64,000 nt of DNA from Hyphomicrobium_A sp963782555 (GCA_963782555.1 CAWAKB010000001.1:124001-188000), one strand, 5' to 3'; shown: positions 18,092-26,444, counted from the stretch's first letter. Translations and numbers: made by a program. Notes: generated by a model not told the origin, from the sequence alone.

Positions 18092-18162
18092 GAAGTCAAC
18101 GTGAGGGTGTCCTAATTTGGGTTGTGGAGTGTCCTAAGTTGGCGCCGAAAATCAGAAAAGGT

Positions 18163-19000
18163 GTGTTGATAATACGATATCAAGACCGCCTTAGTCTTGG
18201 CGGGGTCATCCCCGCAGTCACTAAAAGTCAACATAGGGCAAGGGCCCTTGCAGAGTTATTGGAATTGGTGGTAAATGGCGGCATGCCATCACCAGTTCTA
18301 GAAGATGCCCTTGCCAAGCTTCTAGCGGCGCGTCCGTCGAATGACGGAGAGCGCGCCGCAATCAATGCGGCAATTGCGGAGATCGTGAGGGGCCTCCACG
18401 GCGGTGGCGATGGCGGTGACTCGACCGCACTTCCTTTGGCCACCTCAGCCATTACGGACACCGCGCGCCGACCTATGCCGAAGAACGCACCGTTCTACGG
18501 GCTTGGGCTTCGGGAAGCTTGCCACAAGCAGCTCAGCCTCGTTCAAAAGCCCCAACTCCCAAGAGAAATTTGGGAAGTGCTTCAATCCACGGGCTTCCAG
18601 AGCGCCCATTCGGATCCTGTCAGCGCAGTGGCCAATGCCCTCAAGCGACGGGCCCGGACGCCCGCGACGTGCTGCAGGTTGGCGAGGGCAAATGGGGGCT
18701 GACGAGCTGGTACAGCGAAGACGAGCTTCAGCAAATCCAAAAATCGATCGGTGGCATGGGCGGTCGTGACGTAGCTGATCACCGCGAGAAGACGGTGAGA
18801 GGGATGAATGTTGCGCGATCGCGCGGCGTGCAACTCGGCGCCAAGAAATGGTTCAGACAAGGAGCGCGAAGCACGAATTTGTGCGACGCTTCAAGGCCGG
18901 CGAGACGGTTGCAGAAATCGCTGCATCGTGGGGCAAAACGTCGAACATGATCCGAAAGCAGTTTCCCAAGGCGGAACTCAAGCGGCTTCGCGAGGAGTGA
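18163..19000 (+). pseudogene. Broken helix-turn-helix protein with resolvase-like tail
   Basis: One protein can be followed through three frames. Frame one gives a charged N-terminal part and a segment ending QSTGFQSAHSDPVSAVANALKRRA. After a shift near 18655 a second frame continues DVLQVGEGKWGLTSWYSEDEL and NVARSRGVQLGAKKWF. After another shift near 18855 a third frame gives FVRRFKAGETVAEIAASWGK, SNMIRKQFPKAELKRLREE and a stop. The middle resembles a winged-helix domain of the HARE-HTH kind; the last part resembles the linker and helix-turn-helix of serine recombinases. The exact family is not recognised. The start (GTG at 18163) is uncertain. Frame changes and an AT-richer composition fit a decaying acquired gene. 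Confidence 0.6.
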
Positions 19001-19090
19001 GCTGCTGAACGCGGCGGCAAGGATGGGGTCTGGCCCCCTCTCAGGGCCGTCACATGATGCTTCAAGCGAACCCAGAGTTTCTTGAGGGGT

Positions 19091-19178
19091 GCCGCCCTCT
19101 TGAAAGCAAGGCGCCCCGCAGCTTTCGCTGCGGGGCGTCCCAAGAGCGGCCTCGGAGAGTGTTCGTAGCACCCTCCGG
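19091..19178. other. Strong stem-loop pair, possible structured RNA or element end
   Basis: A perfect 11-base stem, CGCCCCGCAGC at 19112-19122 with GCTGCGGGGCG at 19127-19137, closes on a TTTC loop. An outer stem, GCCGC...CTCTTG at 19091-19102 with CAAGAGCGGC at 19141-19150, encloses it. A second hairpin (CGGAG...CTCCG, 19153-19177) follows. There is no T run, so a simple terminator is unlikely. The 370 bases from 19001 to 19374 hold no gene that I can see. Confidence 0.5.
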
Positions 19179-19374
19179 GGCCATCGGCACAACACCCTTA
19201 GAGGCAGGCCGCCAGAAAGGAAGTGCACCGTGTCGCAAGCGGTCCAGAGCAGATTAGATCCGCGAGGGCCGGTAACTGGATGGCGATAGCCGTCTAGGCC
19301 AGCTCGCCAATTGGTGGGCGCCGCGCAAGCGGCGTTCACCGTTGGTGATTTCTATCACATTCTGTGAAGCGATT

Positions 19375-19644
19375 CTACTTGATGGGACCAGTAATCCCGT
19401 CAGCGGTGAAGCTCATGCCTGCTCCCTCCAACGCCCTCTTGATCGCCTCCAAGTTGTTGGCGATAGGCATTCGCTTACCGCCCTCGTAATCCTTCACGGT
19501 CGAAAGGCCCACCTTGGCGCGCTCGGCTAGTTCTGCCTGCGTCCAAGCCAGCCAATTCCGTGCAGCTCGCACCTGCTCTGGGCTCATGACCAAGAGGGGG
19601 TAGGGATTATTTTGGCTCTTGTCAACCTTTTTAGTTGACATCAT
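19375..19644 (-). CDS. XRE-family DNA-binding regulator
   Basis: An 89-residue protein with a lambda-repressor-like helix-turn-helix at about residues 22-75 (QVRAARNWLAWTQAELAERAKVGLSTVKDYEGG, then a helix with NNLEAIKRALEGAG). Small proteins of this sort are transcription regulators, common next to mobile elements and toxin genes. The ATG at 19644 was used; a start at MSPEQV, 19 codons later, would give only the HTH domain. It is transcribed away from a broken transposase gene, and two matching inverted-repeat sites lie over the shared start region, so it may control itself and its neighbour. It appears intact, unlike the genes around it. Confidence 0.85.
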   Translation of the reverse strand: MMSTKKVDKSQNNPYPLLVMSPEQVRAARNWLAWTQAELAERAKVGLSTVKDYEGGKRMPIANNLEAIKRALEGAGMSFTADGITGPIK

Positions 19645-19686
19645 CTATATCAGCCATTACGTATGAGGTCAGCCAATTTAGTTGAC
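19621..19686. promoter_or_regulatory. Two matching operator-like sites in a divergent start region
   Basis: GTCAAC-7-GTTGAC (19621-19639) and GTCAGC-7-GTTGAC (19668-19686) have the same half-sites and the same seven-base spacer, with centres 47 bases apart. One covers the first codons of the XRE gene, the other lies just before the transposase start. A TTGACA at 19635 and TACGTA at 19658, 17 bases apart, could be a plus-strand promoter. Binding by the XRE protein is inference. Confidence 0.6.
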
Positions 19687-19693
19687 CGCAGGA

Positions 19694-20590
19694 ATGGCCA
19701 TGAACCGCCTCAGTCTCGACCAGCAAGCCACGGTGATCGCCGCTCTCACGGAGGGCTGTTCGATCCGCGCCACCGAACGGCTTACCGGCTTCCATCGCGA
19801 CACGATCATGCGGCTCGGCGTTCGCATCGGGCGCAAGTGCGCTCATCTGCACGACGCCATGATGCGCGATCTCAACGTCGCCCAGATCGAGATGGACGAG
19901 ATGTGGGCCTACATCGGCAAGAAGCAAAAGCGGCTGAAGCCCGACGACGATCCATCCAAGGGCGACTGTTGGACGTTCATCGCCATGGACGCGATCAACA
20001 AGGCGATCATCTCCTATCGCTCTGGTAAGCGTGACTGGTCGAACACGGGCGAGTTCCTGGCTGATCTGCGCATGCGTGTGCTGGGCACACCGATGATCTC
20101 CAGCGATGGCTTCATCGGCCTACGAGGAGATGATGCGCAAGACGTGGGGTGAAACATGCCACTATGGTCAGATCGTCAAGAACTACGCTGGCGAACCGCC
20201 GATCGATGCCGCGCGCCGCTACTCGCCTGGTGCTTTAGTAAAGATCGAGCGCAAGGTGATCTCGGGCGCCATGCCAAAGTTCGATGATCGGAACAGCCAC
20301 GCAGAGCGATAGAACCTTGTAGTGCGTATGGCGTCGCGTCGCTTCACGCGGTTGACGAATGGCTTCTCAAAGAAGGCTGAGAACCACGCGCGGCAGTGTC
20401 GCTCTACGTCGCGCACTACAATCTGTGCCGCGTGCATGAGACGATCCGACAGACGCCAGCGATGGCGCTCGGGCTTACAGATCATCCGTGGTCAATTGTT
20501 GAGCTGATCGACGCGGCGCTGCATGGCGCGCCAGAGTATCCGACTGGACGGCACAAGAGGTTCAGGGTTGTAGAAGGTGGGCGCTTCTAA
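19694..20590 (+). pseudogene. Broken IS1-family-like transposase
   Basis: The reading MNRLSLDQQATVIAALTEG is an N-terminal helix-turn-helix. It is followed by MDEMWAYIGKKQKR, DCWTFIAMDA and RMRVLGTPMISSDGF, the pattern of IS1-like DDE transposases. An extra G near 20118 shifts the frame to AYEEMMRKTWG, CHYGQIVKNY and ISGAMPKF. A TAG at 20310-20312 replaces the glutamine in the SHAERQNL motif. Two extra bases near 20394 shift again to SLYVAHYNLCRVHETIRQTPAM and the normal C terminus. The element is therefore inactive. I could not identify terminal inverted repeats or a target duplication close to the ends. Confidence 0.8.
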
Positions 20591-20791
20591 TCTTTCACCC
20601 GGTTGGCGAGGATCGCTTCCGTTACGACTTCTACGTCCACTTGATTCTGTAGGATCACCCAGGGCCAACTCGACCTCCTCGGTTTGGCATTCTGCGTTTT
20701 CCCATTTGGCATACATGCTCTCGACCCAATTTAGGCCCTTTTCTTCAAAGGCGCCACGGGTCTCTGCTTCCGCGGCATCATGGACCTCCAT
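20587..20791 (-). pseudogene. Possible small broken hypothetical gene
   Basis: On the minus strand a reading MEVHDAAEAETRGAFEEKG, NWVESMYAKWENAECQ and TEEVELALG looks like real protein. A one-base shift near 20650 lets it continue as ILQNQVDVEVVTEAILANRVKD with a stop at 20587. The start overlaps the end of the proteasome-like gene in another frame, and the stop abuts the end of the transposase remnant. The assignment rests on composition only, and I do not recognise a family. Confidence 0.35.
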
Positions 20792-21672
20792 CTGGTTATG
20801 GCTGTATCCCAAGCCTTGTGCCTCACCCAACGGAAGCGGCGATAGGAGGTGATCACAGCTATTTCGATTGGGCCCCCACATACGTGGGGTAATGATGAAA
20901 ACTTCATGGCCTTGATCGTGCTGAACAGGCACGCATAAGTGAAATCTATGGCATCCCTGATGGGGACAGTGGGATGTGATAGAGCAAACTTGCCTACCAA
21001 AGCATCAAGCTCAGCATTGGTTCCACCCCATTTACCAGAGTTCATAATGGCGGCCTTTCATTCGGCGTCAGCACCGTTAATCAATCTGTCGATAAGGTTG
21101 GGTACACCCCAGAACCGCCTTGCATAGGGAGCTAGCGGAACCGGTTTGGGATTAGGCTCTAGTGGCGTGAAGATCACTTCAAATGCGCTAGGTGCTCGAT
21201 CAGGAAGCACATAGCCACCGATGCAGAAGCCAGCCGTTAAACGCTGGACCCACTTTGCTAGTTGCGTCTCTTCAGCTTGAGTGCGAGCGTCTGCAGGGGC
21301 AGGCTGAGCCTTGGGGTCATAGGGTTTCTTTTTTCCGAGCGCTTGGCAGGCGTCAATTTGAGGTCGAAGCGGTGATGCGAGGTAAGCCTTTCCGAATTCG
21401 TCGCTCCACCTCTGAGCCACTTCAGCAGCGTCCTTGGGCGGCTTTGCCGCCAAGCTATCTGCAAAGAGCGCAATAAGCGTTCTGTGGCTGCTCACGGCAA
21501 GACCACCTAGCCCCCAGGTCACGATACCAAGGGAAGCGTTCTCGCCAACTTCGTAGATCTTCTGGGCGTGGTTGTAGTACTGGCTCTGACCCTTACCATC
21601 TCTGTAGGTTGAGGTGCTGTCTGCACCGAGCACCACGCCCTCCGGTGAGATGTAGCAGGCCGCGATCGTCAT
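20731..21672 (-). pseudogene. Proteasome-like (Ntn-hydrolase-like) protein split by TGA
   Basis: The 5' part from 21672 begins MTIAACYISPEGVVLGADSTST, typical of proteins built like the 20S proteasome beta fold, and runs to FWGVPNLIDRLINGADAE and a TGA at 21058-21060. The same frame continues without any shift as KAAIMNSGKWGGTNAELDALV to a stop at 20731, where GGPIEIAVITSYRRFRWVRHK is the expected C-terminal part. One nonsense codon, plausibly from an arginine CGA, therefore splits the gene. The fold family includes proteases, but these stand-alone members have no known function. An SD-like GGAGGGG precedes the ATG at 21672. Confidence 0.7.
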
Positions 21673-21805
21673 GAGCGCCCCTCCGCTCTGCAAATCACGG
21701 TGCACTTAGAAGGTGCGCCGTCAAGAGGCGCAACAAGAATCAGCGGGGAGATGGGATGAGCCTGTGGGACAGTGTCCTAATTTCCGATGTTCCCTGTCCT
21801 AATTC

Positions 21806-21823
21806 GGACAGTACCGGCCTCCC
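21806..21823 (+). repeat. Right copy of the island-flanking direct repeat
   Basis: GGACAGTACCGGCCTCCC, the partner of 18064-18081. Just inside it lie TGTCCTAATTT (21774) and TGTCCTAATTC (21795); matching TGTCCTAA motifs lie just inside the left copy at about 18109 and 18131. Confidence 0.7.
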
Positions 21824-22229
21824 CCAGCATGTACAAACAAAGAACAACACAAGAACTACAACGACGTTAACCAAAGTTTGCTTGAATAGAACCCGGGCCG
21901 CGCGTCAAATCAATAAGCGGGACGATACCTTGTCTACTCTAGCGTTGCGCGAGTAATACTGCATGTATGCAATCTAAGATTGCAGGAGCAACCCAGCGTC
22001 GTGGAAGCTGCGAGCTGAACGTGGAATTCTATGTGGTAAGTCGGAACCTTGGGCCGGGACCCGCGCTTGTTTGCTTTTTACTGTGCATCAGGAAGCAATG
22101 GCGTCATCCTTCGGACGCCTTCCGGTGCTAATATTTTAATCACAGGGTTGGTTCATACCCTCAACGGAGACGGCCCCCAGCCCCGGCTCCCCCGCCGCAA
22201 CCGGCCGTCCGCACCTAGGGAGATGTGCA
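21824..22229. other. AT-richer gene-free stretch between island and phasin gene
   Basis: About 400 bases with no credible coding frame. Composition changes from AT-rich near the island edge to GC-rich near the phasin gene. It should contain the phasin promoter, but no clear promoter boxes stand out. Confidence 0.4.
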
Positions 22230-22667
22230 ATGGTTGCCGCACCGTCACGCACTCAGGCGAACGGTAAGTCGCCGGTTCAAAGCTTCTTCCACATGTACTT
22301 CAGCGGCCTGGAAGCCATGGGCCACGCCTACGACCCCTTCACCAAGGGTATCGCGCGCGCTCAGCTCGAGTTTATGGGACTGATAAGTCGCCGGGCTCAG
22401 GCCTACATGGAAATCCCGAGCCGGCTCAGCCAATGCCGTACGCCACAAGATCTCGCCAACGAGCAGATGCGCTTCTGGCGCGATGCTTACCAAGAGTATT
22501 CGGACAGCTTCGCCCGGATGACGGAGGCTGTGGCCTCGGTGGCGATGCCGTCCTTCGCCTTCGGACAGTTCGGCGAAGATGTGCGCAGCGCCCACGACTA
22601 CATCACCTTCCCCGAGACGAAAGAACAGGCAAGGACGGGGCAAGGGCGTGACCGCAAGGCCGCGTGA
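22230..22667 (+). CDS. Phasin-family protein
   Basis: A 145-residue protein with the phasin_2 pattern: an amphipathic helical body with RAQAYMEIPSRLSQCRTPQDLANEQMRFWRDAYQEYSDSFARM. Phasins coat polyhydroxyalkanoate granules, and some members of the family act in stress responses. No membrane segment or signal peptide is present, so it is cytoplasmic. The ATG has GGGAG upstream. It stands alone, with no polymer synthase gene nearby, so the link to storage granules rests on the family alone. Confidence 0.8.
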   Translation: MVAAPSRTQANGKSPVQSFFHMYFSGLEAMGHAYDPFTKGIARAQLEFMGLISRRAQAYMEIPSRLSQCRTPQDLANEQMRFWRDAYQEYSDSFARMTEAVASVAMPSFAFGQFGEDVRSAHDYITFPETKEQARTGQGRDRKAA

Positions 22668-22690
22668 CCCGATACGTCGGGTCCGGGTTT
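22667..22690 (+). terminator. Hairpin at the end of the phasin gene
   Basis: GACCCGA and TCGGGTC pair perfectly around a TACG tetraloop, overlapping the last base of the stop codon. Only GGGTTTGAG follows, so termination would be weak. Confidence 0.45.
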
Positions 22691-22758
22691 GAGAGAAATT
22701 AGAGACGACCAGCGGACCACCTCGGTTGGCGCGATAAGTGCGGTGCGCCTCGATGCCG

Positions 22759-23322
22759 CTATTTGAGGTGCTCGAGCGCCTCCTTGAATCCAGCGAGCGA
22801 TATGGGGATGCCGATGCCGGCCTCCTCCGTCTGGAAGATGATGAAGATCGCCGTCTTGCCGTTCTTGAGCTGCTCCACGAGCGGATCCTCGAGGACGACC
22901 TGCGCGTAGCAAGCGAAGGTGTGGCAGCGTAGGAAGGGCGCGTGACCCACGTCCTTGTCGTCGATCTTCAGTCCCAGCCCCGGCGGCAACAGGATCCCGA
23001 GCGGCGCGAAGACGCGGAGCACGCGCGTGCCGTTGGAGAACTTTTGAAAGTAGACCGTGAGGCCGATGTTGTCCTTGTCCTCTGCGGTCACGCTTTGCAC
23101 CAGTGCGCAGACCTCGTTCTTGGCTCCGGGCGGAGGGTCCTTGCACACGATCTGCCAATCGCCGTACTGGCCCTTAACCGTCCCTTCTTGCGCCACTGCG
23201 TTTTGCGCTGCACCCACGAAGAGGGCCGCGGCCAACAGCAAGGCGTGCGTCCACGCGAGGCGGAAGTTTCTGGATGGCGCGCTGCAGCAGGAACGGCCGG
23301 TAGCCGAAGGATCGTTGTGCAC
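22759..23322 (-). CDS. Invasion-associated locus B (IalB) family exported protein
   Basis: A 187-residue protein with a signal peptide (HALLLAAALFVGAAQNAVAQ) and the IalB-type body: GQYGDWQIVCKDPPPG near the N terminus, a cysteine in EVCALVQSV, LRVFAPLGILLPPGLGLKIDD, then the cysteine pair in RCHTFACYAQV. The family is common in Rhizobiales as periplasmic or surface proteins; one member helps Bartonella enter red cells, but free-living bacteria keep many copies of unknown role. The GTG at 23322 is preferred because AGGAG precedes it and the signal peptide follows. An ATG at 23457 also has a GGGAG site but would add 45 residues that do not look like a signal peptide. It diverges from coxB. Confidence 0.85.
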   Translation of the reverse strand: MHNDPSATGRSCCSAPSRNFRLAWTHALLLAAALFVGAAQNAVAQEGTVKGQYGDWQIVCKDPPPGAKNEVCALVQSVTAEDKDNIGLTVYFQKFSNGTRVLRVFAPLGILLPPGLGLKIDDKDVGHAPFLRCHTFACYAQVVLEDPLVEQLKNGKTAIFIIFQTEEAGIGIPISLAGFKEALEHLK

Positions 23323-23721
23323 GCCGTGCTCCTGAGATCTTGCGCCTGCGAAGGCATTTGATCGGCCCGGCAAAGGCAGCAACGTGCAAGCCGGGCACCC
23401 CGTGTCGGGCTCGTCGTCGTCCTGGAATCGGGCCAAAGTTTGAACGGCGGTTTGCATGGCTCTCCCGTGACCGAAGTCAGCGTTCGGGCTGATTCTCAAC
23501 GCGTGGAAATGCCGCATAATGCTTGACTTGAGCCATGGAAGGCGATTGTGCTTCTTAGGCGACTGAGGGAAGGTGCGTCCGGCATCAAGGGGTGTTTTGC
23601 ATGGACGCGAGCACGCGCACGCCGCCAATGAACTAAAGTCGAGCAAACGGCTCAAGAGGCGGCGTTCGTCTGTTGGGGAGGGTCTCGGCAGCAGCTGTCG
23701 GGCAGCACTGGGAGCGAATGA
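23323..23721. other. Divergent intergenic region between ialB-like gene and coxB
   Basis: About 400 bases that should hold the promoters for the cytochrome oxidase operon and the IalB-like gene. The part from 23323 to 23457 is open in the IalB frame (alternative start). No clear promoter boxes or repeats were recognised. Confidence 0.4.
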
Positions 23722-24690
23722 ATGTTGAGACGGATGCTTTGCTCGGCGCCTGCCGCAGCAGTGGCGGTGTTGTTCTTGATGGCGACGTCGGCGTGGGCCG
23801 GCATGGGTCAGCCGTCGCCGGGCGAGATGGGGCTGCAGGACGCCGCTTCGCCGGTGGCCGTGGAGATCCACAAATTCTACAATATGGTCAACATCATCAT
23901 CGTAGCGATCGCCGTCTTCGTGATGCTGTTGCTGCTCTACGTGATGTATCGCTTCAACGAGCGCGCAAATCCCACTCCCTCCAGGTCGACCCACAACACC
24001 CTGCTCGAGGTGGCGTGGACGGTGATTCCGATCCTTGTCCTGGTTATCATCGCCATCCCGTCGTTCCGCCTGCTCCACTTGCAGTACAGCTATCCCAAGG
24101 CCGATCTGACCCTCAAAGCCACCGGCTACCAGTGGTACTGGGTGCACAGCTATCCCGAACTCGGCTTCTCTTTCGAGACGCGGATACTCGATGATGCGTC
24201 GCGCCAGGATCTGATCGCGCAGCACATTCCCGCGCCGCGCAATCTCGCCGTCGACAACGAGGTCATCGTACCGGTCAACAAGGTCGTCAACGTTCTGGTG
24301 ACCTCTGCGCCCGATGGCGTCATCCACGACTGGACCGTTCCCTCGTTCGGCTCCAAGGTCGATGCCGTTCCGGGGCGCGTCACCACCACTTGGTTCAAGC
24401 CGACGGTCGAAGGCATGTTCTACGGCCAGTGCTCGGAGCTTTGCGGCAAGGACCACGCGTTCATGCCGATCGGAGTTCGGGTCGTGAACCAGCAGACCTT
24501 CGATGCTTGGGTGGCCGCCATGAAGTCTGCCACGGCAGCCGGTGACGATGCGAAGGCCGAGAAGGACAAGACCAAGCGGCGCGAGAAGCTCAAGCTCAGA
24601 AAAGAGCTGTTGCAAAAGGCCAAGGACATCATCCGGCAGGTTGCTATCGAGCAGGGCGGCCGCCACTACGCCAAGGCCGAGACGCAGTGA
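23722..24690 (+). CDS. coxB: Cytochrome c oxidase subunit II
   Basis: A 322-residue subunit of aa3-type cytochrome c oxidase that takes electrons from cytochrome c through the CuA centre. A signal peptide (residues 1-26) is followed by two membrane helices (about 52-75 and 93-113) and the periplasmic cupredoxin domain. The aromatic patch YQWYW and the CuA ligands are visible: the histidine in VIHDW and the CSELCGKDHAFM motif (Cys, Glu, Cys, His, Met). The C terminus carries about 40 extra charged residues (KAEKDKTKRREKLKLRKE), longer than usual. It is the first gene of the cox cluster. The ATG has a GGGAG sequence a few bases upstream. Confidence 0.97.
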   Translation: MLRRMLCSAPAAAVAVLFLMATSAWAGMGQPSPGEMGLQDAASPVAVEIHKFYNMVNIIIVAIAVFVMLLLLYVMYRFNERANPTPSRSTHNTLLEVAWTVIPILVLVIIAIPSFRLLHLQYSYPKADLTLKATGYQWYWVHSYPELGFSFETRILDDASRQDLIAQHIPAPRNLAVDNEVIVPVNKVVNVLVTSAPDGVIHDWTVPSFGSKVDAVPGRVTTTWFKPTVEGMFYGQCSELCGKDHAFMPIGVRVVNQQTFDAWVAAMKSATAAGDDAKAEKDKTKRREKLKLRKELLQKAKDIIRQVAIEQGGRHYAKAETQ

Positions 24691-24769
24691 TCATCGGCTC
24701 AGAAGTTTAAATTTGAACCGGGTTGGTCTCGGCAACAACAACCAATCTGACTGACAAGGCGAGCGGACA

Positions 24770-26386
24770 ATGGGTAGCACGACAGACGCGGCTGGCGCAC
24801 ACGAGCACACGCCCTATGGCATCGGCCGGTGGCTCTTCTCCACCAACCATAAAGACATCGGGACGATGTACCTGGTGTTTGCGATCATCGGCGGAATCAT
24901 CGGCGGCGCCCTCTCGATTGCCATGCGGCTCGAGCTGCAGGAGCCGGGGCTGCAGTATTTCGGCGACGGGCACATGTACAACGTGTTCGTCACCGGCCAC
25001 GGCCTGATCATGGTGTTCTTCATGGTCATGCCGGCGATGATCGGCGGCTTCGGCAACTGGTTCGTGCCGTTGCAGATCGGTGCGCCGGACATGGCCTTCC
25101 CGCGCATGAACAACGTCTCGTTCTGGCTCTTGCCGGTTGCCCTTACGCTGCTGTTGACGTCGCTGTTCGTGGAGGGACCGCCCGGAGGGCTCGGTGCCGG
25201 CACCGGCTGGACCATCTATGCGCCGCTCTCGACCACGGGGCATCCCGGCCCGGCCGTGGATTTCGCCATCCTCTCGCTCCACCTTGCGGGCGCCTCCTCC
25301 ATTCTCGGCGCGATCAACTTCATCACCACCATCTTCAACATGCGCGCGCCCGGCATGACGCTGCACAAGATGCCGCTGTTCGTGTGGTCGGTGCTGGTGA
25401 CGGCCTTCCTGCTGCTGTTGTCCCTGCCGGTGCTGGCGGGCGCCATTACGATGCTGTTGACGGACCGCAACTTCGGCACCTCGTTCTTCAATGCTCAAGG
25501 CGGCGGCGACCCGCTGCTGTTCGAGCACCTCTTCTGGTTCTTCGGCCATCCTGAGGTCTACATCCTGATCCTGCCGGGCTTCGGCATGATCAGCCAGATC
25601 GTGTCGACCTTTTCGCGCAAGCCGATCTTCGGCTACCTCGGCATGGCCTACGCCATGGTCGCCATCGGGCTCGTTGGCTTCATCGTGTGGGCGCACCACA
25701 TGTATGCGGCCGGCATCAGCGTCAACACGCAGGCCTACTTCGTGTTCGCGACCATGGTGATCGCGGTGCCCACGGGGGTGAAGATCTTCTCGTGGATCGC
25801 CACGATGTGGGGCGGCTCGATCCAGTTCAAGGTGCCGATGATCTGGGCGCTCGGCTTCATCTTCCTGTTCACGGTCGGCGGAGTCACGGGCGTCATGCTC
25901 GCCAATGCCGGCGTCGACCGGGCGCTGCACGACACCTACTACGTCGTCGCGCACTTCCACTACGTGCTGTCGCTCGGCGCCGTGTTCGCCATCTTCGCCG
26001 GCTGGTACTACTGGTTCCCGAAGATGTCGGGCTACATGTACAACGAGACGATCGGCAAGCTGCACTTCTGGCTGACCTTCATCGGCGCCAACATCCTGTT
26101 CTTCCCGCAGCACTTCCTCGGCCTGTCGGGCATGCCACGCCGCTACGTGGATTATCCTGACGCCTTCGCCTTCTGGAACGGTATCTCCTCGGCCGGCGCC
26201 TACATCACGGCGCTCGGGACACTGGTGTTCCTGTACGGCGTGCTGGCCGCGTTCGTCACCCGCAAGAAGGCCGCCGACAATCCATGGGGGCCTGGTGCGA
26301 CCACGCTCGAGTGGACGCTGTCGTCCCCGCCGCCGTTCCACTCCTACGAGACGCTTCCGCAAATCCAGGCGTCGGAGCAACATTAG
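24770..26386 (+). CDS. coxA: Cytochrome c oxidase subunit I
   Basis: A 538-residue catalytic subunit with twelve membrane helices that reduces oxygen to water and pumps protons. Landmarks in order: the start of the fold in WLFSTNHKDIGTMY; the low-spin haem histidine in GHGLIMVFFMVMPAMIGGFGNW; the D-channel asparagine region in PRMNNVSFWLLP; WFFGHPEVYILILPGFG with the CuB histidine and cross-linked tyrosine; the CuB histidine pair in WAHHMY; the K-channel lysine in TGVKIFSW; and VVAHFHYVLSLG with the haem ligands. All conserved residues are present, marking an A-type haem-copper oxidase. It follows coxB by about 80 bases. Confidence 0.98.
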   Translation: MGSTTDAAGAHEHTPYGIGRWLFSTNHKDIGTMYLVFAIIGGIIGGALSIAMRLELQEPGLQYFGDGHMYNVFVTGHGLIMVFFMVMPAMIGGFGNWFVPLQIGAPDMAFPRMNNVSFWLLPVALTLLLTSLFVEGPPGGLGAGTGWTIYAPLSTTGHPGPAVDFAILSLHLAGASSILGAINFITTIFNMRAPGMTLHKMPLFVWSVLVTAFLLLLSLPVLAGAITMLLTDRNFGTSFFNAQGGGDPLLFEHLFWFFGHPEVYILILPGFGMISQIVSTFSRKPIFGYLGMAYAMVAIGLVGFIVWAHHMYAAGISVNTQAYFVFATMVIAVPTGVKIFSWIATMWGGSIQFKVPMIWALGFIFLFTVGGVTGVMLANAGVDRALHDTYYVVAHFHYVLSLGAVFAIFAGWYYWFPKMSGYMYNETIGKLHFWLTFIGANILFFPQHFLGLSGMPRRYVDYPDAFAFWNGISSAGAYITALGTLVFLYGVLAAFVTRKKAADNPWGPGATTLEWTLSSPPPFHSYETLPQIQASEQH

Positions 26387-26417
26387 GGGAGCGGGCAGAC
26401 ATAAGTCTCGACAGGCG

Positions 26418-26444
26418 ACGGGCGGAGCGAAAGTCTCCGCCCGT
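26418..26444 (+). terminator. Hairpin after coxA
   Basis: ACGGGCGGAG (26418-26427) pairs with CTCCGCCCGT (26435-26444) around a seven-base loop. No T tract follows, so it may stabilise or attenuate transcripts between coxA and ctaB instead of ending them. Confidence 0.5.

Larger units (their letters stand above)
17285..18099 (-). pseudogene. bcsS: Broken cellulose-biosynthesis protein BcsS
   Basis: The pieces of one gene read in order on the minus strand: a signal peptide (VVLLFAISNAYAG) with GWRELWVGADASSHTWLVYGG, then a frame change near 17866, then APFSDIFSDGVRLRAASGYGGYH, an in-frame TAG near 17790, and TGLRHGQT through to a proper C terminus ending YATANWLVQY. The repeated aromatic and glycine strands match the BcsS family, a predicted outer-membrane-associated beta protein linked to bacterial cellulose production. 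The frame change looks like a five-base addition (a repeated CCATC) and the stop like a single substitution. The N-terminal codons run into an 18-base repeat, so the original start and promoter may have been replaced by island DNA. Confidence 0.75.

Noticed and set aside
21058..21060. Selenocysteine at the in-frame TGA
   Set aside because: No cysteine or selenocysteine is expected at this position in the family, the surrounding island genes are decayed, and no SECIS-like hairpin was seen directly after it.
22759..24666. A 635-codon open frame on the minus strand, antisense to coxB
   Set aside because: Only the last 187 codons (22759-23322) are protein-like (IalB family). The rest is the mirror of coxB, which has all CuA ligands on the plus strand.
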